A DNA stretch of 64,000 bases from Styela clava (taxonomy: Eukaryota; Chordata; Ascidiacea; Stolidobranchia; Styelidae). Position 1 is the first letter of the stretch. Each line of letters begins with the position of its first letter. The translations under genes and the position numbers were made by a program. The stretch lies in the NCBI RefSeq assembly GCF_964204865.1, contig NC_135251.1:18228001-18292000 (forward strand), read 5' to 3'. The notes under the pieces were generated by a model, which saw nothing but the letters and a program-made list of their open reading frames with translations, ran no database searches and was not told the DNA's origin. Shown in pieces: positions 47,101-58,460 of this stretch.

Positions 47101-48841
47101 ATCATAATTTCTATTATCGTCATTTCTCCTTCTCTCATCTTTACCTCCTCTGTAATCATCATATTTTTCTGGGTATTTATTACGATCAGTTCTATCGTCT
47201 GGTTTTAGAACTGTGACTCTTGATTTTTGTTCATCTGTATATGAAATAGAGGAAAAATATAATTCTGGTCAAAATATGTGAGAATCTAAGATTTCGCTCG
47301 GAGCATTGACACTCGCACTCACTTGGATGTAAAGAAGACTCCAATGTGATCAGAGTTACAAGTGACCAATGACATTCCAAGAACTACTGCAACTGTATAG
47401 ACTTATGGTAGTGTTTTACATGACAATTAAAATGAGACTCTAAGTGCATACAATCAGGAAAACAGCTTTGAGATAAACAATTCCTCATAACCAAAAATCT
47501 TGGGAAAAAGTTAAAAGATAAAACTTATTATAGCACGAAGAAGAAATATACAAGCATAAATGAGTAAAACGTTGCCAAGTAAAATAATTTCAATTGTGAT
47601 CAATTATATATGTAAAGTAATATATTACCATATTTCACTCATTAAACAATTTTTTTGTCTACCACCCGTACAACATGTATATTTTGTTTTTTTTTATGTA
47701 AACTGTCAAACTACATATTATAATTGTTCGAACAAATTTCATTTCATTGAAAATAATTCGCAATCTTATTCATATTTTCAAAAATTCTTTTGAAAGGTTT
47801 ATTTGAGTAAAAACTAATAATTGATACTTACTTTTTTTCTCTCTCGATCTGCTCCTTTTTTTCCTGTGTTTTTTCTTTTTTTCTTCCTTATTTTTGTGCC
47901 TATGCTTGTGTTTCTTAGTTGGAACAGGGGGAGGTTTTATTGATAATCCTTCCTCATCTTCTTCTTCTTCAGCATCAAAGCGCTCCCTAGTTGAATCGAA
48001 ATATTAGGTAGATATTCTTGCATTGCTACATGCTTGATAAACAATATATAGGGTGAAAATAGTGCATGATCATATAACACAGTTCTCCGATTCCAAGATG
48101 CCCCAACATTTGGCAATAAAACAATCACTCAATTGGTCTCTGAAATGAGGGCGTCTGGCACGACAACAGATGCGTCAGATCGCGCCATGCTTGATTCACT
48201 ATTAAAATAAATTTATCGTGACATGCGCCGGCCGTCCCATGACCAAAATTGCAATTTTTTGCAAAAACTCTTGATGCTACGGTAAATATTTTTTTCCTTC
48301 GGTAAGTCGGATTATTTTTTTCCGAGGAATAGGAATCCAATGGTGACGTTTTTAGACCGCGCTCCTTTTCTATTTTATAGTGCAGTGCGGAATTGTCGAT
48401 AAGGAGGCCCAGACTGTCTCGTATAGAAGGGGTTTGCACTGACTGTTATAATTGATGTCTTTCAGTGTGGGGGCTTTGGTATCGTATTCTTGGAATCAGA
48501 GTACTGTCAAGCTGTGCCATATTGCATAACTAAGCCAAATGATCAACTATCTCACTTTAGTTGGTCATGTTGAAGGTTTTGATTTAAACCAACTTATTAA
48601 AAAAAATTGAATCGTTGGTGCAGACGTTCAGTAAAAACATGCTTGCCATTTGAGATATTTATTGCATTGAGATTTCTTAGAATAAAATCATCTTGTCCAA
48701 TTTTTCAATTAATATAAGGAATATTAAGACAGACGTAGGAGCACCCATACGGTACCTTTTGAGCAATTTTTGTCTCAGGTCTGTTTCTTCTTTTACTTCA
48801 ACTACCTCACCCTCCTCCATGTCACTGTGATCCGACGCCAT
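35102..48841 (-). CDS. CDK11: CDK11 / PITSLRE cyclin-dependent kinase (20 exons, 824 aa)
   Basis: Exons, in transcript order: 48841-48756, 47986-47832, 47234-47099, 46713-46651, 46232-46134, 45521-45403, 44883-44797, 44331-44134, 43390-43335, 42793-42610, 41959-41816, 41053-40919, 40385-40264, 39122-39017, 37963-37838, 37184-37081, 36979-36863, 36784-36636, 36056-35861, 35194-35102. All phases agree (2475 nt with TGA). The N-terminal half is charged, Arg/Ser- and then Glu/Ser-rich. The kinase domain has [10 protein letters not shown] (471-480), Lys494, the diagnostic FPITSLRE (505-512), HRDLKTSN (Asp589), DFG (Asp607) and [12 protein letters not shown]. The C-terminus GVGFNLKF matches human GPGFSLKF. 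Human CDK11B has 795 residues. CDK11 pairs with cyclin L, phosphorylates splicing and transcription factors, and acts in mitosis (established). All catalytic residues are intact. Confidence 0.97.
36515..36605. repeat. End fragment of a mariner-like repeat in CDK11 intron 18
   Basis: aagcagccactgatagatc, then gttacttttatttggaaaga matches the right end of the remnant at 43498-43960 (same words, small differences). Only this end is present. It lies about 30 bp from the end of exon 18. Confidence 0.5.
38272..38570. mobile_element. hAT-type MITE, 299 bp, in CDK11 intron 14
   Basis: Left end cagcggttctcaacc, right end ggttgagaaccactg: 15-bp inverted repeats with one mismatch. The 8-bp direct repeat ctataagg is perfect on both sides (38264-38271 and 38571-38578). 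Inside are ggggccac units near both ends. No coding capacity. Confidence 0.93.
39342..39877. mobile_element. MITE-like element with AGCGACT subterminal motif arrays, CDK11 intron 13
   Basis: The left end agggtatcca ... atagcgactgtca faces the right end tgacagtcgctatttggaaccct in inverted orientation. The left 130 bp carries about six AGCGAC/T units and the right 110 bp carries matching inverted units (agtcgct, gtcgctgt, tcgctgtcgt). The centre has a G-rich tract (about 39670-39725). Target duplication not resolved. Confidence 0.65.
42060..42530. repeat. Decayed hAT-like repeat in CDK11 intron 10
   Basis: cagtgggccatatgacc on the left and cacttgcacgcccctg on the right are compatible with eroded hAT ends. 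The inside has G+C-richer sequence (ggcggaacgggttgtggcc) than the intron around it. No target duplication could be recognised, so the limits are uncertain. Confidence 0.35.
42853..43113 (-). repeat. tRNA-derived SINE, family 1, copy 3, lacking the B-box
   Basis: On the minus strand, ggccgtgtggcgcattgtg gives the tRNA-like head and gccaccgcacctctgatta the following segment. The stretch that carries ggttcgaatccc in the other two copies is deleted. The tail ends at about gggataaatatgtaaatcc. It lies in CDK11 intron 9. Confidence 0.75.
43498..43960. mobile_element. Mariner-like remnant in CDK11 intron 8
   Basis: It starts cggggtgatccaaaaaaac, a typical mariner-type terminal sequence, and ends near gttacttttatttggaggga, an approximate inverted match. 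Parts recur at 10375-10480 and 36515-36605. The 71-residue frames on both strands (43640-43925) lack catalytic motifs. Confidence 0.55.
43970..44090 (-). repeat. tRNA-derived SINE, family 2
   Basis: On the minus strand, tgatggcctagtgaagcat contains TGGCCTAGTG, an A-box (44076-44066). ggttcaaacccc is a B-box (44025-44014). The spacing is about 40 bp between boxes, as in tRNA genes. The sequence differs from the family 1 SINEs. The arms do not fold as an obvious intact tRNA, so a SINE is more likely than a working tRNA gene. Confidence 0.6.
48135..48545. repeat. Dispersed repeat in CDK11 intron 1
   Basis: Shares ordered blocks (gagggcgtctggcacgac, atgcgtcagatcgcgcca, ggaatcagagtactgt) with 28315-28455 in EI24 intron 1, and is about 250 bp longer. 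It is more G+C-rich than its surroundings. The family is not recognised. Confidence 0.55.
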
Positions 48842-49199
48842 TTTGAAGACTGATTTAAACGAAAAGTAAATGATCTCACAAGAAAATCCCCGCGCTGAAT
48901 ATCGTCCAAAACTCCCCAAAAAGCACACCTCTGCGAAGCTAGCAGCAAAACACGAAATTGTGACTGACAGAATCGCAGAAAATACCCACGCGTAAAATTA
49001 AATGTTCCCAATGATTTTTATAAAAAAGTGTATATTTTGATTATTTTCACAATAGCAATTAAAGCAAAACAATCATTAACTACACTCCTCGTATTGTTAA
49101 TATATGGTAAACAAGCTAAAGCGACTGTTACAGTGCACAAAATTTTTTTATAATTCTTTGAGAGATGTTTAAAAATGACTGAATTTTCGTCGTGTAACA
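48842..49199 (-). promoter_or_regulatory. CDK11 promoter region between gene and satellite
   Basis: Only about 360 bp separate the CDK11 start codon (48841) from the first satellite monomer. The region is less AT-rich near the gene (cgcgctgaat, cccacgcgtaa). No TATA box is evident at a usual place. Any upstream regulatory DNA beyond this is satellite. Confidence 0.4.
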
Positions 49200-52100
49200 T
49201 GGTCGTTTCATGAAAACCTCCAATAAAGGCAGCATTGCAACACCATTGGTGAAAAGTAGAAACCTCAAAGATTCGATTTCAATATGTCAGAACAGTCTCA
49301 GCACGTTTTGACTTGACCATATATAATACTAAACATAGCGTATATTCTTCAATTTTTAAAACAATGTATATACAACAAATTTGAAACTGATTTTGTATTT
49401 CAATTAAAATTACTGAATAGTTCATCAAAGAAGATATTTTTCTCTTTGTCACACAACAATAATGCACTTCATTAAACTTAGAATAAGTTGAGTAAAGTCT
49501 GAAATACTGAAAAAAAATGTACGCCCTCTTGTGGATTCTTTGATAAATTTCACAAAGTTATCGTTTTCGAAAGGGCAATTTCTCAAAAACCGCCAATAAA
49601 GGCAGCACTACGACACATTCGAAGAAAAGCAGATACCCTATAGATTCGATTTTAATATGTCAGAACAGTAGCAGCACGTTTTGACTTGGCCAAATATAAT
49701 TCCAAACATAGAGTATATTTTTAATTTCATTGAAAAAAATGTAGATTGACATATTTAAAAACGGTTTGGTATTTCAACTAAATTTACTGGAAAATTCATC
49801 AAATACTTTCTTCTCTTGGGTATACAACAAAACTGTACGTTTATTAAACTTGGAATTAGTGTGCAAATGTTAAAATGCCAAAAAATGATTTGACGCCCTC
49901 TTGTGGATTCTTTTCGGAATTTCGAAAAATTATTGTTTTTGAAAAGGGCGATTTCTCAAAAACCGCCAATAAAGGCAGCACTACGACACATTCGGAGTAA
50001 AGCAGATACCTAATAGATTTGATTTTATTATGTCAGAACAGTAGCAGCACGTTTTGACTTGGCCATATATAATACCAAACATAGCGTGTATTCAAACTTT
50101 TATAAACAATGCAGACGTAACATATTTAAAAACGGTTTGGTATTTCAAATAAATTTCCTAGATAATTTATCAAACATCTTTTTCTCTTGGACATACATAT
50201 ATACTATACGTTCATTAAACTTGGAATAAGTTGCGGAAAGTATAAAATACCAAAAAGCATTTTACGTCCTCTTGTGGATTTTTTTCAAAATTTCAAAAAA
50301 ATTATCGTAATTGAAATAGCGATTTCTCGGAAACCGCCAATAAAGGCAGCACTACGACACATTTGGCGAGAAGCAGATACCTTATAGATTCGATTTTAAT
50401 AAGTCAGAACAGTAGCAGCACGTTTTGAGTTGGTCATATATAATACCAAACATAGCGTATAATTTTTAATTTTATCAACCATGTATATGTAACATATTTA
50501 AAAACGGTTAGGTATTTCAACTTAATTTACTGGATAATTCATCAAACACTTTTCTCTCTTGGTCATACATCAAAACTGTATGTTCCTTAAACTTGGAATT
50601 ATTGTGCAAATCCTAAAATGCCAAAAAATGATTTGACGCCCTCTTGTGGATTATTTTCGGAATTTCGAAAAATTATCGTTTTTGAAAAGGCGATTTCTCG
50701 AAAACCGCCAATAAAGGCATCACTACGACACATTCGGAGTAAAGCAGATACCTTATAGATTTTATTTTATTATGTCAGAACAGTAGCAGCACGTTTTGAC
50801 TTGGCCATATATAATACCAAACATAGCGTGTATTCAAACTTTTATAAACAATGCAGACGTAACATATTTAAAAACGGTTTGGTATTTCAAATAAATTTCC
50901 TAGATAATTTATCAAACATATTTTTCTCTTGGACATACATATATACTATACGTTCATTAAACTTGGAATAAGTTGCGGAAAGTATAAAATACCAAAAAGC
51001 ATTTTACGTCCTCTTGTGGATTTTTTTCAAAATTTCAAAAAATTATCGTAATTGAAATAGCGATTTCTCGGAAACCGCCAATAAAGGAAGCACTACGACA
51101 CATTTGGAGAGAAGCAGATACCTTATAGATTCGATTTTAATAATCAGAACAGTAGCAGCACGTTTTGAGTTGGCCATATATAATACCAAACATAGCGTAT
51201 AATTTTTAATTTTATCAACCATGTATATGTAACATATTTAAAAACGGTTAGGTATTTCAACTTAATTTACTGGATAATTCATCAAACACTTTTCTCTCTT
51301 GGTCATACATCAAAACTGTATGTTCAATAAACTTGGAATTAGTGTGCAAATCTTAAAATGTCAAAAAATGATTTGACGCTCCTTGTGGATCCTTTTCGGA
51401 ATTTCGAAAAATTATCGTTTTTGAAAGGGCGATTTCTCAAAAACCGCCAATAAAGGCAGCACTACGACACATTCGGAGTAAAGCAGATACCTTATAGATT
51501 CGATTTTAATATGTCAGAACAGTAGCAGCACGTTTTGACTTGGCCATATATAATTCCAAACATAGCGTATATTTTCAATTTTGTTTAAAAATGTAGATGT
51601 GACATATTTAAAAACGGTTTGGTATTTCAACTAAATTTACTGGAAAATTCATCAAATACTTTCTTCTCTTGGGTATACAACAAAACTGTACGTTCATTAA
51701 ACTTGGAATTAGTGTGCAAATCTTAAAATGTCAAAAAATGATTTGACGCTCCTTGTGGATCCTTTTCGGAATTTCGAAAAATTATCGTTTTTGAAAGGGC
51801 GATTTCTCAAAAACCGCCAATAAAGGCAGCACTACGACACATTCGGAGTAAAGCAGATACCTTATAGATTTGATTTCATTATGTCAGAACAGTAGCAGCA
51901 CGTTTTGACTTGGTCATATATAATACCAAACATAGCGTGTATTTAAACTTTTATAAAAAATGCAGACGTAACATATTTAAAAACGGTTTGATATTTCAAC
52001 TAAATTTTCTAGATAATTTATCAAACATCTTTTACTCTTGGACATATATATATACTATTCGTTCATTAAACTTGGAAAAAGGTTGCGGAAAGTATAAAAT

Positions 52101-55100
52101 ACCAAAAAGCATTTTACGTCCTCTTGTGGATTACTTTCAAAACTCCAAAAAATTATGGTAATTGAAATAGCGATTTCTCGAAAACCGCCAATAAAGGCAG
52201 CACTACGACACATTCGGAGTAAAGCAGATACCTAATAGATTTGATTTTATTATGTCAGAACAGTAGCAGCACGTTTTGACTCGGCCATATATAATACCAA
52301 ACATAGCGTGTATTCAAACTTTTATAAACAATGCAGTTGTAAAATATTTAAAAACGGTTTGGTATTTCAAATAAATTTCCTAGATAATTTATCAAACATC
52401 TTTTTCTCTTGGACATACATATATACTATACGTTCATTAAACTTGGAATAAGTTGCGGAAAGTATAAAATACCAAAAAGCATTTTACGTCCTTTTGTGGA
52501 TTATTTTCAAAATTTCAAAAAATTATCGTAATTGAAATAGCGATTTCACGAAAACCGCCAATAAAGGCAGCATTACGACACATTTGGAGAAAAGCAAATA
52601 CCTTATAAATTCTATTTTAATATGTCAGAACAGTAGCAGCACGTTTTGACTTGGCAATATATAATTCCAAACATAGCGTATATTTTCAATTTTGTTAAAA
52701 AATGTAGATGTGACATATTTAAAAACGGTTTGGTATTTCAACTAAATTTACTGGAAAATTCATCAAATACTTTCTTCTCTTGGGTATACAACAAAACTGT
52801 ACGTTCATTAAACTTGGAATTAGTGTGCAAATCTTAAAATGTCAAAAAATGATTTGACGCTCCTTGTGGATCCTTTTCGGAATTTCGAAAAATTATCGTT
52901 TTTGAAAGGGCGATTTCTCAAAAACCGCCAATAAAGGCAGCACTACGACACATTCGGAGTAAAGCAGATACCTTATAGATTTGATTTCATTATGTCAGAA
53001 CAGTAGCAGCACGTTTTGACTTGGCCATATATAATACCAAACATAGCGTATAATTTTCAATTTTATCAACTATGTAGATGTAACATATTCAAAAACGGTT
53101 AGGTATTTCAACTTAATTTACTGGATAATTCATCAAACACTTTTCTCTCTTGGTCATACATCAAAACTGTATGTTCATTAAACTTGGAATAAGACGGCGA
53201 ATCCTAAAATAACAAAAAATGATTTGACGCCCTCTTGTGGATTTTTTTCGAAGTTTTAAAAAAAATATCGTTTTTGAAAGGGCGATTTCTCAAAAACCGC
53301 CAATAAAGGCAACACTACGACACATTCGGAGTAAAGCAGGTACCTTATAGATTTGATTTCATTATGTCAGAACAGTAGCAGCACGTTTTAACTTGGCCAT
53401 ATATAATACCAAACATAGCGTGTATTCAAACTTTTATAAACAATGCAGACGTAACATATTTAAAAACGGTTTGGTATTTCAAATAAATTTCCTAGATAAT
53501 TTATCAAACATCTTTTTCTCTTGGACATACATATATACTATACGTTCATTAAACTTGGAATAAGTTGCGGAAAGTATAAAATACCAAAAAGCATTTTACG
53601 TCCTCTTGTGGATCATTTTCAAAATTTCAAAAAATTATCGTAATTGAAATTGCGATTTCTCGGAAACCGCCAATAAAGGCAGCACTACGACACATTTGAA
53701 GAGAAGCAGATACCTTATAGATTCGATTTTAATAAGTCAGAACAGTAGCAGCACGTTTTGAGTTGGCCATATATAATACCTAACATAGCGTATAATTTTT
53801 AATTTTATCAACCATGTATATGTAACATATTTAAAAACAGTTAGGTATTTCAACTTAATTTACTGGATAATTCATCAAACACTTTTCTCTCTTGGTCATA
53901 CATCAAAACTGCATGTTCAATAAACTTGGAATTATTGTGCAAATCCCAAAATGCCAAAAAATGATTTGACGCCCTCTTGTGGATTCTTTTCGGAATTTCG
54001 AAAATTTATCGTTTGTGAAAAGGCGATTTCTCAAAAACCGCCAATAAAGGCAGCACTACGACACATTCGGAGTAAAGCAGATACCTTATAGATTTGATTT
54101 CATTATGTCAGAACAGTAGCAGCACATTTTGACTCGGTCATATATAATACCAAACATAGCGTGTATTTAAACTTTTATAAACAATGCAGACGTAACATAT
54201 TTAAAAACGGTTTGATATTTCAACTAAATTTTCTAGAAAAGTTATCAAACATCTTTTTCTCTTGGACATACATATATATTATTCGTTCATTAAACTTGGA
54301 ATAAGTTAGGAAAGTATAAAATACCAAAAAGCATTTTATGTCCTCTTGTGGATTATTTTCAAAATTTCAAAAAATTATCGTTTTTGAAAAGGCGATTTCT
54401 CAAAAACCGCCAATAAAGGCATCACTACGACACATTCGGAGTAAAGCAGATACCTTATAGATTTGATTTCATTATGTCAGAACAGTAGCAGCACGTTTTG
54501 ACTTGGTCATATATAATACCAAACATAGCGTGTATTTAAACTTTTATAAACAATGCAGACGTAACATATTTAAAAACGGTTTGATATTTCAACTAAATTT
54601 TCTAGATAATTTATCAAACATCTTTTTCTCTTGGACATACATATATATTATTCGTTCATTAAACTTGGAATAAGTTACGGAAAGTATAAAATACCAAAAA
54701 GCATTTTACGTCCTCTTGTGGATTATTTTCAAAATTTCAAAAAATTATCGTTTTTGAAAAGGCGATTTCTCAAAAACCGCCAATAAAGGCATCACTACGA
54801 CACATTCGGAGTAAAGCAGATACCTTATAGATTTGATTTCATTATGTCAGAACAGTAGCAGCACGTTTTGACTTGGTCATATATAATACCAAACATAGCG
54901 TGTATTTAAACTTTTATAAAAAATGCAGACGTAACATATTTAAAAACGGTTTGATATTTCAACTAAATTTTCTAGATAATTTATCAAACATCTTTTTCTC
55001 TTGGACATATATATATACTATTCGTTCATTAAACTTGGAAAAAGGTTGCGGAAAGTATAAAATACCAAAAAGCATTTTACGTCCTCTTGTGGATTACTTT

Positions 55101-58100
55101 CAAAATTCCAAAAAATTATGGTAATTGAAATGGCGATTTCTCGAAAACCGCCAATAAAGGCAGCACTACGACACATTCGGAGTAAAGCAGATACCTAATA
55201 GATTTGATTTTATTATGTCAGAACAGTAGCAGCACGTTTTGACTTGGCCATATATAATACCAAACATAGCGTATATTCAAACTTTTATAAACAATGCAGA
55301 CGTAACATATTTAAAAACGGTTTGATATTTCAACTAAATTTTCTAGATAATTTATCAAACATCTTTTTCTCTTGGACATACATATATACTATTCGTTCAA
55401 TAAACTTGGAATAAGTTACGGAAAGTATAAAATACCAAAAAGCATTTTACGTCCTCTTGTGGATTATTTTCAAAATTTCAAAAAATTATCGTTTTTGAAA
55501 AGGCGATTTCTAAAAAACCGCCAATAAAGGCATCACTACGACACATTCGGAGTAAAGCAGATACCTTATAGATTTGATTTCATTATGTCAGAACAGTAGC
55601 AGCACGTTTTGACTTGGTCATATATAATACCAAACATAGCGTGTATTTAAACTTTTATAAAAAATGCAGACGTAACATATTTAAAAACGGTTTGATATTT
55701 CAACTAAATTTTCTAGATAATTTATCAAACATCTTTTTCTCTTGGACATATATATATACTATTCGTTCATTAAACTTGGAAAAAGGTTGCGGAAAGTATA
55801 AAATACCAAAAAGCATTTTACGTCCTCTTGTGGATTACTTTCAAAATTCCAAAAAATTATGGTAATTGAAATAGCGATTTCTCGAAAACCGCCAATAAAG
55901 GCAGCACTACGACACATTCGGGGTAAAGCAGATACCTGATAGATTTGATTTTATTATGTCAGAACAGTAGCAGCACGTTTTGACTCGGCCATATATAATA
56001 CCAAATATAGCGTGTATTCAAACTTTTATAAACAATGCAGTCGTAAAATATTTAAAAACGGTTTGATATTTCAAATAAATTTCCTAGATAATTTATCAAA
56101 CATCTTTTTTTCTTGGACATACATATATACTATACGTTCATTAAACTTGGAATAAGTTGCGGAAAGTATAAAATACCAAAAAGCATTTTACGTCCTTTTG
56201 TGGATTATTTTCAAAATTTCAAAAAATTATCGTTTTTGAAAAGGCGATTTCTCAAAAACCGCCAATAAAGGCATCACTACGACACATTCGGAGTAAAGCA
56301 GATACCTAATAGATTTTATTTTATTATGTCAGAACAGTAGCAGCACGTTTTGACTTGGCCATATATAATACCAAACATAGCGTATATTCAAACTTTTATA
56401 AACAATGCAGACGTAACATATTTAAAAACGGTTTGATATTTCAACTAAATTTTCTAGATAATTTATCAAACATCTTTTTCTCTTGGACATACATATATAC
56501 TATTCGTTCAATAAACTTGGAATAAGTTACGGAAAGTATAAAATACCAAAAAGCATTTTACGTCCTCTTGTGGATTATTTTCAAAATTTCAAAAAATTAT
56601 CGTTTTTGAAAAGGCGATTTCTAAAAAACCGCCAATAAAGGCATCACTACGACACATTCGGAGTAAAGCAGATACCTTATAGATTTGATTTCATTATGTC
56701 AGAACAGTAGCAGCACGTTTTGACTTGGTCATATATAATACCAAACATAGCGTGTATTTAAACTTTTATAAAAAATGCAGACGTAACATATTTAAAAACG
56801 GTTTGATATTTCAACTAAATTTTCTAGATAATTTATCAAACATCTTTTTCTCTTGGACATATATATATACTATTCGTTCATTAAACTTGGAAAAAGGTTG
56901 CGGAAAGTATAAAATACCAAAAAGCATTTTACGTCCTCTTGTGGATTACTTTCAAAATTCCAAAAAATTATGGTAATTGAAATAGCGATTTCTCGAAAAC
57001 CGCCAATAAAGGCAGCACTACGACACATTCGGAGTAAAGCAGATACCTGATAGATTTGATTTTATTATGTCAGAACAGTAGCAGCACGTTTTGACTCGGC
57101 AATATATAATACCAAATATAGCGTGTATTCAAACTTTTATAAACAATGCAGTCGTAAAATATTTAAAAACGGTTTGGTATTTCAAATAAATTTCCTAGAT
57201 AATTTATCAAACATCTTTTTTTCTTGGACATACATATATACTATACGTTCATTAAACTTGGAATAAGTTGCGGAAAGTATAAAATACCAAAAAGCATTTT
57301 ACGTCCTTTTGTGGATTATTTTCAAAATTTCAAAAAATTATCGTTATTGAAATAGCGATTTCTCGAAAACCGCCAATAAAGGCAGCATTACGACACATTT
57401 GGAGAAAAGCAGATACCTTATAGATTCTATTTTAATATGTCAGAACAGTAGCAGCACGTTTTGACTTGGCCATATATAATTCCAAACATAGCGTATATTT
57501 TCAATTTTATTAAAAAATGTAGATGTGACATATTTAAAAACGGTTTGGTATTTCAACTAAATTTACTGGAAAATTCATCAAATACTTTCTTCTCTTGGGT
57601 ATACAACAAAACTGTACGTTCATTAAACTTGGAATTAGTGTGCAAATCTTAAAATGCCAAAAAATGATTCTACGCCCTCTTGTGGATTCTTTTCGGAATT
57701 TCGAAAAATTATCGTTTTTGAAAGCGCGATTTCTCAAAAACCGCCAATAAAGGCAGCACTACGACACATTCGGAGTGAAGCAGATACCTTATAGATTTGA
57801 TTTCATTATGTCAGAACAGTAGCAGCACGTTTTGACTTGGCCATATATAATTTTATCAACTATGTAGATGTAACATATTTAAAAACGGTTAGGTATTTCA
57901 ACTTAATTTACTGGATAATTCACCAAACACTTTTCTCTCTTGGTCATACATCAAAACTGTATGTTCATTAATCTTGGAATAAGACGGCGAATCCTAAAAT
58001 AACAAAAAATGATTTGACGCTCTCTTGTGGTGTTTTTTTGAAGTTTTGAAAAAATATCGTTTTTAAAAGGGCGATTTCTCAAAAACCGCCAATAAAGGCA

Positions 58101-58460
58101 GCACTACGACACAGTCGGAGAAAAGAAAATACCATATAGATTTCATTTCATTATGTCAGAACAACAGCAGCACGTTTTTACTAGGCCATATATAATACCA
58201 AATATAACGTCTATTTACAATTTTATAAACAATGTACACGTAACATATTGTAAAAAGATTTTGTATTTTAACTAAATTTACTGGATAATTCATCAAAAAG
58301 TTGCAAATTGTATAAAACAACAAAAAAATGACTTACGCCCCATAGTAATTTTGTTTAATATCTCGAACATACCGTTTTTGGAGTGGCGATTTCCACAAAA
58401 CCGCCAATAAAGGCAGCACTACGACACATTCGAAGAAAAGCAGATACTCCATAGATTTTG
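49200..58460 (+). repeat. Satellite array, about 370-bp monomers, forward block (about 25 copies)
   Basis: The block ccgccaataaaggcagc followed by gtcagaacagtagcagcacg recurs about every 370 bp, for example at about 49666, 50032, 50402, 50770, 51143 and 51515. At least three monomer subtypes differ between the aaacttgg and cttgtgg blocks (aagtataaaataccaaaaag; gtgcaaatcttaaaatg; gacggcgaatcctaaaat). Identical sequences spaced 741 and 1111 bp show dimer and trimer higher-order units. Monomers at 49200-49560 and 58080-58460 are the most diverged. The repeated 83-residue frames are a by-product and not genes. Confidence 0.95.

Noticed and set aside
51910..57652. Repeated 63-83 residue frames (MVIYNTKHSVYLNFYKK..., MTWPYIIPNIAYIF...) as a gene family
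   Set aside because: They occur once per satellite monomer at fixed spacing, on both strands in the two blocks, and lack any domain. Identity reflects recent satellite duplication.
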